Part shown: piece after piece, positions 61,251 to 64,000 of the stretch
Position numbering within the stretch: the stretch's first letter is position 1
Layout of the letters: each line of letters opens with the position of its first letter
Assembly: GCF_003576645.1 (NCBI RefSeq)
Contig: NC_044920.1
Coordinates: forward strand, 25,784,819 to 25,848,818
Direction: 5' to 3'
Source of the DNA: Ipomoea triloba
Taxonomy: Eukaryota > Streptophyta > Magnoliopsida > Solanales > Convolvulaceae
DNA: 64,000 nucleotides
Notes under the pieces: model-generated
Databases searched by the model: none
What the model saw: only the letters and a program-made list of their open reading frames with translations
What the model was told of the DNA's origin: nothing
Position numbers and translations under genes: made by a program

Positions 61251-61457
61251 CTTAAGAGACTAACGATGCAATGCTCCTAGGAGTCCTAGCACCCTCAAGA
61301 GGTAGCAAATCGGTTTTTATCCTGAGAGACTAACGCTGCAACGCTCCTAGGAGCCCTAGCACCCTCAAGAGGTAGCAAATCGGTTTTTATCCTGAGAGAC
61401 TAACGCTGTAACGCTTCTAGGAGTCCTAGCACCCTCAAGAGGTAGCAAATCGGTTTT
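61251..61457. repeat. Three-copy 70-bp tandem repeat
   Basis: Units start near 61251, 61321 and 61391 with GAGAGACTAACG, run through GCTCCTAGGAG (palindromic) and CACCCTCAAGAGGTAGCAAA, and end CGGTTTTTAT. Copies differ by only a few bases, so the array is young. It is markedly GC-richer than its surroundings. Confidence 0.95.
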
Positions 61458-61698
61458 AAGGACTGTTTGGGTATCATACGACTTTGTTTATATATATATA
61501 CCTCCCACATGAGAGAGCAAGGTCCACAAGGTCCTTGGCTTATTTAACTCTTATTAGATTATATTCTAAAACAAATTTTTATTAATTATTTTCAATTTTA
61601 ATAATTTAAAATGATTTATCGTAAAATTATTATTATTGTTGTTGTTGTTGTGGTTGTAGTTGTGGTTGTTGTCGTCAAATGTCTAAACCCACAACCCG

Positions 61699-61743
<45 letters not shown>

Positions 61744-63227
61744 AAAAAAATGGCAAACCCACAACCCTTATTATTATTATTAAATGACAAATTCATCGCT
61801 CATTTAAAAGCAAATTCCAATAATTCCAAAGGATAAAATAGTCAACATACCAATTGATTCCAACCAACTGATTAAAAATCATACATCCATCTGCTTTTCA
61901 ATTTTTAGCTTATTGATTAATCAACTATTTACTAAACACTTCAAAATAGCTTATTGGTGGGTCAAACAGTTAAACTTGATCAAATGAGTTAAAATTTTAT
62001 TGATCAGCCAATAACCAAACACCCCAATGTTTTAATTAAGGAAAATGTGAGTATTACACTTTTCGAATTTGAAATTCATAAATTTTTAGTACTTGTGGTT
62101 GTTATTTCGAGATTTTTTTAAAAAATAATTTAACCAACATGCTGGTCGTACTACCTAACCAGCTTATATTACAGAGATTAATATAATATGTAATGTGTAG
62201 TAGAAGATGCTCTTTGCAATGCAGAGCTAGCTTGATATTTATATTAAGCCCTTTTACAAATGACAGGATTGCCTTTGGCAAGTTAACCTTAAATCATCAT
62301 TTTATTAATCTTTACGGCAAGCTTTTATCAGCCAACTGGGAATAGTTGAAACGTATGCGTATGACCACTCATATATTTGTAATGATAACAGGGAATCAAA
62401 GATGTCATCATATTAAATAATAATTAATATTTTAATTTTAATCTTTGTCATATTTAATCTGTAAATATAATTAAATTCGGAAGAAGATTTAAATTTAAAT
62501 TTAAAGAAACAATATGGTCAAATTAAAATTTTTTAAGAACAAATGTGAAAATTCCATCATAATTCAATCGGAATAAAAAGTAGAATTAACTCAAAGTTGA
62601 ATATGTTGTAACCACCTTGATTTGTATGAATGGTCGTGCACCCTCATCACTTAAAAGATGTCAGGATCGGAGTTTAAACTCCATTTCATATTTAAAAAAA
62701 AAATCAATATGACTATTTTGTCGTTTGATTGAGCAGGTCTAGTGTGAACGGAGATTAATCTGAATATGATGCTATACTCCTATATGGAGTTAGCTGTGTC
62801 TTCTAAGTTCAAGGTATTGAAGACCAAAAAGGACAAAATAGCCTAGGAGCAGGTATTTAAAATAATAATAATAATAGTAATGATTTTGTGAGCAAAATTA
62901 ATTAATTTATACATTATAATTTGGGGTTAGCTGAACAATGATGAATAGATGTTACAGAAATGGGCCATGGGCCATGGGCCATGGGCCATGGCATGACTAC
63001 AAGTGGTACAATATAACGCAGCCATAATTTCCACAATTTAAGCATGATTAGGACATCTCATCTAATTAATCTAATATAAGTCTACAATCAAATAATTCAG
63101 TGATTACGACTTCTTGAAATGTTGTTTTTTCAAATTTTCATATACTTTATGGCTTGTAAAATTCATAACAGTCTTTCATCACCATGAAGTAAAAAAAATG
63201 AAAGTATGTGTAATTATATTCCGTAGA
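61458..63227. other. Intergenic, microsatellites
   Basis: TTG and ATT arrays (about 61630-61660 and 61700-61741) and a 7-bp GGGCCAT repeat (about 62963-62991). AGTTTAAACTCC near 62667 may be a SINE relic. No gene recognised; the 3' end of bHLH gene D's transcript lies in the last part. Confidence 0.4.
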
Positions 63228-64000
63228 TTATTTTGACTTCTTAGATGCCCGTGTTGCATGTTGCAGACTTGTACGTATTCCTTTCACCAGATCTTTTACT
63301 GAGAAATCCTTCTCCTTTTCCATCTAATAATCCCAAATAAAAGAAAAAAATTAATTAGGAATGTTATCAGTTTCAACAATACTCTAATATATTATCATGA
63401 TCAAATAATTAAAATTTGAAACTCCACTTAACTCAAACAATCAAAAATCAAATGTGGTTGAGTTCCAGTGTTCTGAAATTGAATTAGACTGGACTTAAAT
63501 TGAAAGTATTTAAATGTGAGTTTGATTGAGTTCTGATTTATTTATTTATTTTTAATTATGTTGTACATTAAATTTTGAAATAATATGTATATTGGCCAAG
63601 GACCTTGTGGTCCAGTGGCATCAAACTCTTCCCTTTATACGGGAGGTGGTGGGTTCGAACCTCAGTGGAGTCAATATTGACTCTTGTACTTTAATACTTT
63701 GAAAAAGTAGTTATGAACAGATACTGCATTGTAATAGAGTCTAATAATATTTTCTATAAATTAATAATTAATATTATTGAAAAACGTACTATTTAATCTG
63801 CATCATCATTACTACACGTTAAGTTTAAATTTTATAATTAATCAAGTGTGCAAGAAAAAGAATTAAATTGAAGAAAGTCGTACCTCGGCAATAATGGTGA
63901 TGTCGAGTGCCAGGTTCCCAAAATGTGAAACGCTGGTGTTAGTTACACTAAGGTTAAACTTATCAACCTCAGTGAAAATGTTGGAGAGAACACCTCTGTG
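63228..64000 (-). CDS. bHLH transcription factor, clade IVa, gene D (partial: C-terminal part only)
   Basis: Two exons are visible: 64000-63884 (continuing beyond the window) and 63323-63228. The first reads RGVLSNIFTEVDKFNLSVTN, then TSVSHFGNLALDITIIAE, the second half of the ACT-like domain. The last exon is MEKEKDFSVKDLVKGIRTSL followed by QHATRASKKSK and a stop. Intron 63324-63883 is phase 0, at the same position as in A-C. Both pieces match gene C most closely (ALDITII, QHAT), indicating a recent tandem duplication of C and D. The bHLH domain itself lies outside the window, so its DNA-binding residues cannot be judged. Confidence 0.88.
63595..63750 (+). mobile_element. SINE in the last intron of bHLH gene D
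   Basis: Head GGCCAAGGACCTTGTGGTCC with box A TGGTCCAGTGGCA (about 63608) and box B GGTTCGAACC (about 63652), followed by AACAGATACTGCATTGTAAT. This order is shared with fragments at 26846, 50190 (antisense) and 51345, making it the commonest SINE family in the window. It is inserted opposite to the gene's direction. Confidence 0.75.

Noticed and set aside
61251..61457. Possible CRISPR-like array
   Set aside because: The repeats are directly abutting 70-bp units with no spacers, in a plant genome: an ordinary minisatellite.
43498..63670. tRNA-like box A and box B pairs (43510, 48013, 63608)
   Set aside because: None folds into a full cloverleaf with an acceptor stem; bodies and target duplications show they are SINEs.
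641..64000. A single co-functioning gene cluster (operon-like or biosynthetic)
   Set aside because: There are no metabolic enzymes. The receptor/peptide genes and the bHLH genes are separated by more than 10 kb of repeats, and nothing in the sequence ties them together.

Overview
The window is nuclear DNA of a flowering plant, almost certainly a core eudicot. It is AT-rich, its genes are split by GT-AG introns, and the intergenic space is full of short non-autonomous transposons, SINEs, microsatellites and LTR remnants, plus a plastid ycf2 fragment. I cannot name the species. There are two assembly gaps (42832-43179 and 43678-44230) and single N bases in homopolymer runs near 32009 and 32417.

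Left third (1-22.3 kb): a small secreted-peptide gene (641-934, +) ends in an SGPSP-type motif like those of IDA, PIP and CLE peptide hormones. It is tail-to-tail with a full-length HAESA-LIKE 2 type leucine-rich-repeat receptor kinase (2741-5921, -). About 12 kb further on lies a BAM1-type receptor kinase (18415-22155, -). Both kinases belong to the LRR-XI group that perceives such peptides, and both carry one phase-1 intron at the same codon of the kinase domain.

Middle (22.3-33 kb): no convincing protein-coding gene. It holds hAT-like MITEs, SINE insertions, a palindromic repeat, a LINE RNase H relic, a duplicated segment (29.1-29.8 and 31.0-32.1 kb) and a TIR-bounded element made of a degenerate minisatellite.

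Right half (33-64 kb): four clade IVa bHLH transcription-factor genes, all on the minus strand: A 33155-36854, B 46446-47693, C 53371-55057 and D 63228 to beyond the right edge. Exons were assembled by hand from splice sites and frame. All share the bHLH, linker, ACT-like layout and phase-0 introns; C and D are the closest pair. Gene A's first intron contains a solo LTR with 5-base target duplications, and inside that LTR sits a ycf2 fragment flanked by a 34-base direct repeat. Spaces between the bHLH genes are repeats and microsatellites.

Functionally, the left genes suggest peptide signalling at the cell surface, and the right genes suggest a tandem-duplicated set of transcription factors of the kind that control jasmonate responses or specialised metabolism. 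No sequence evidence links the two halves.
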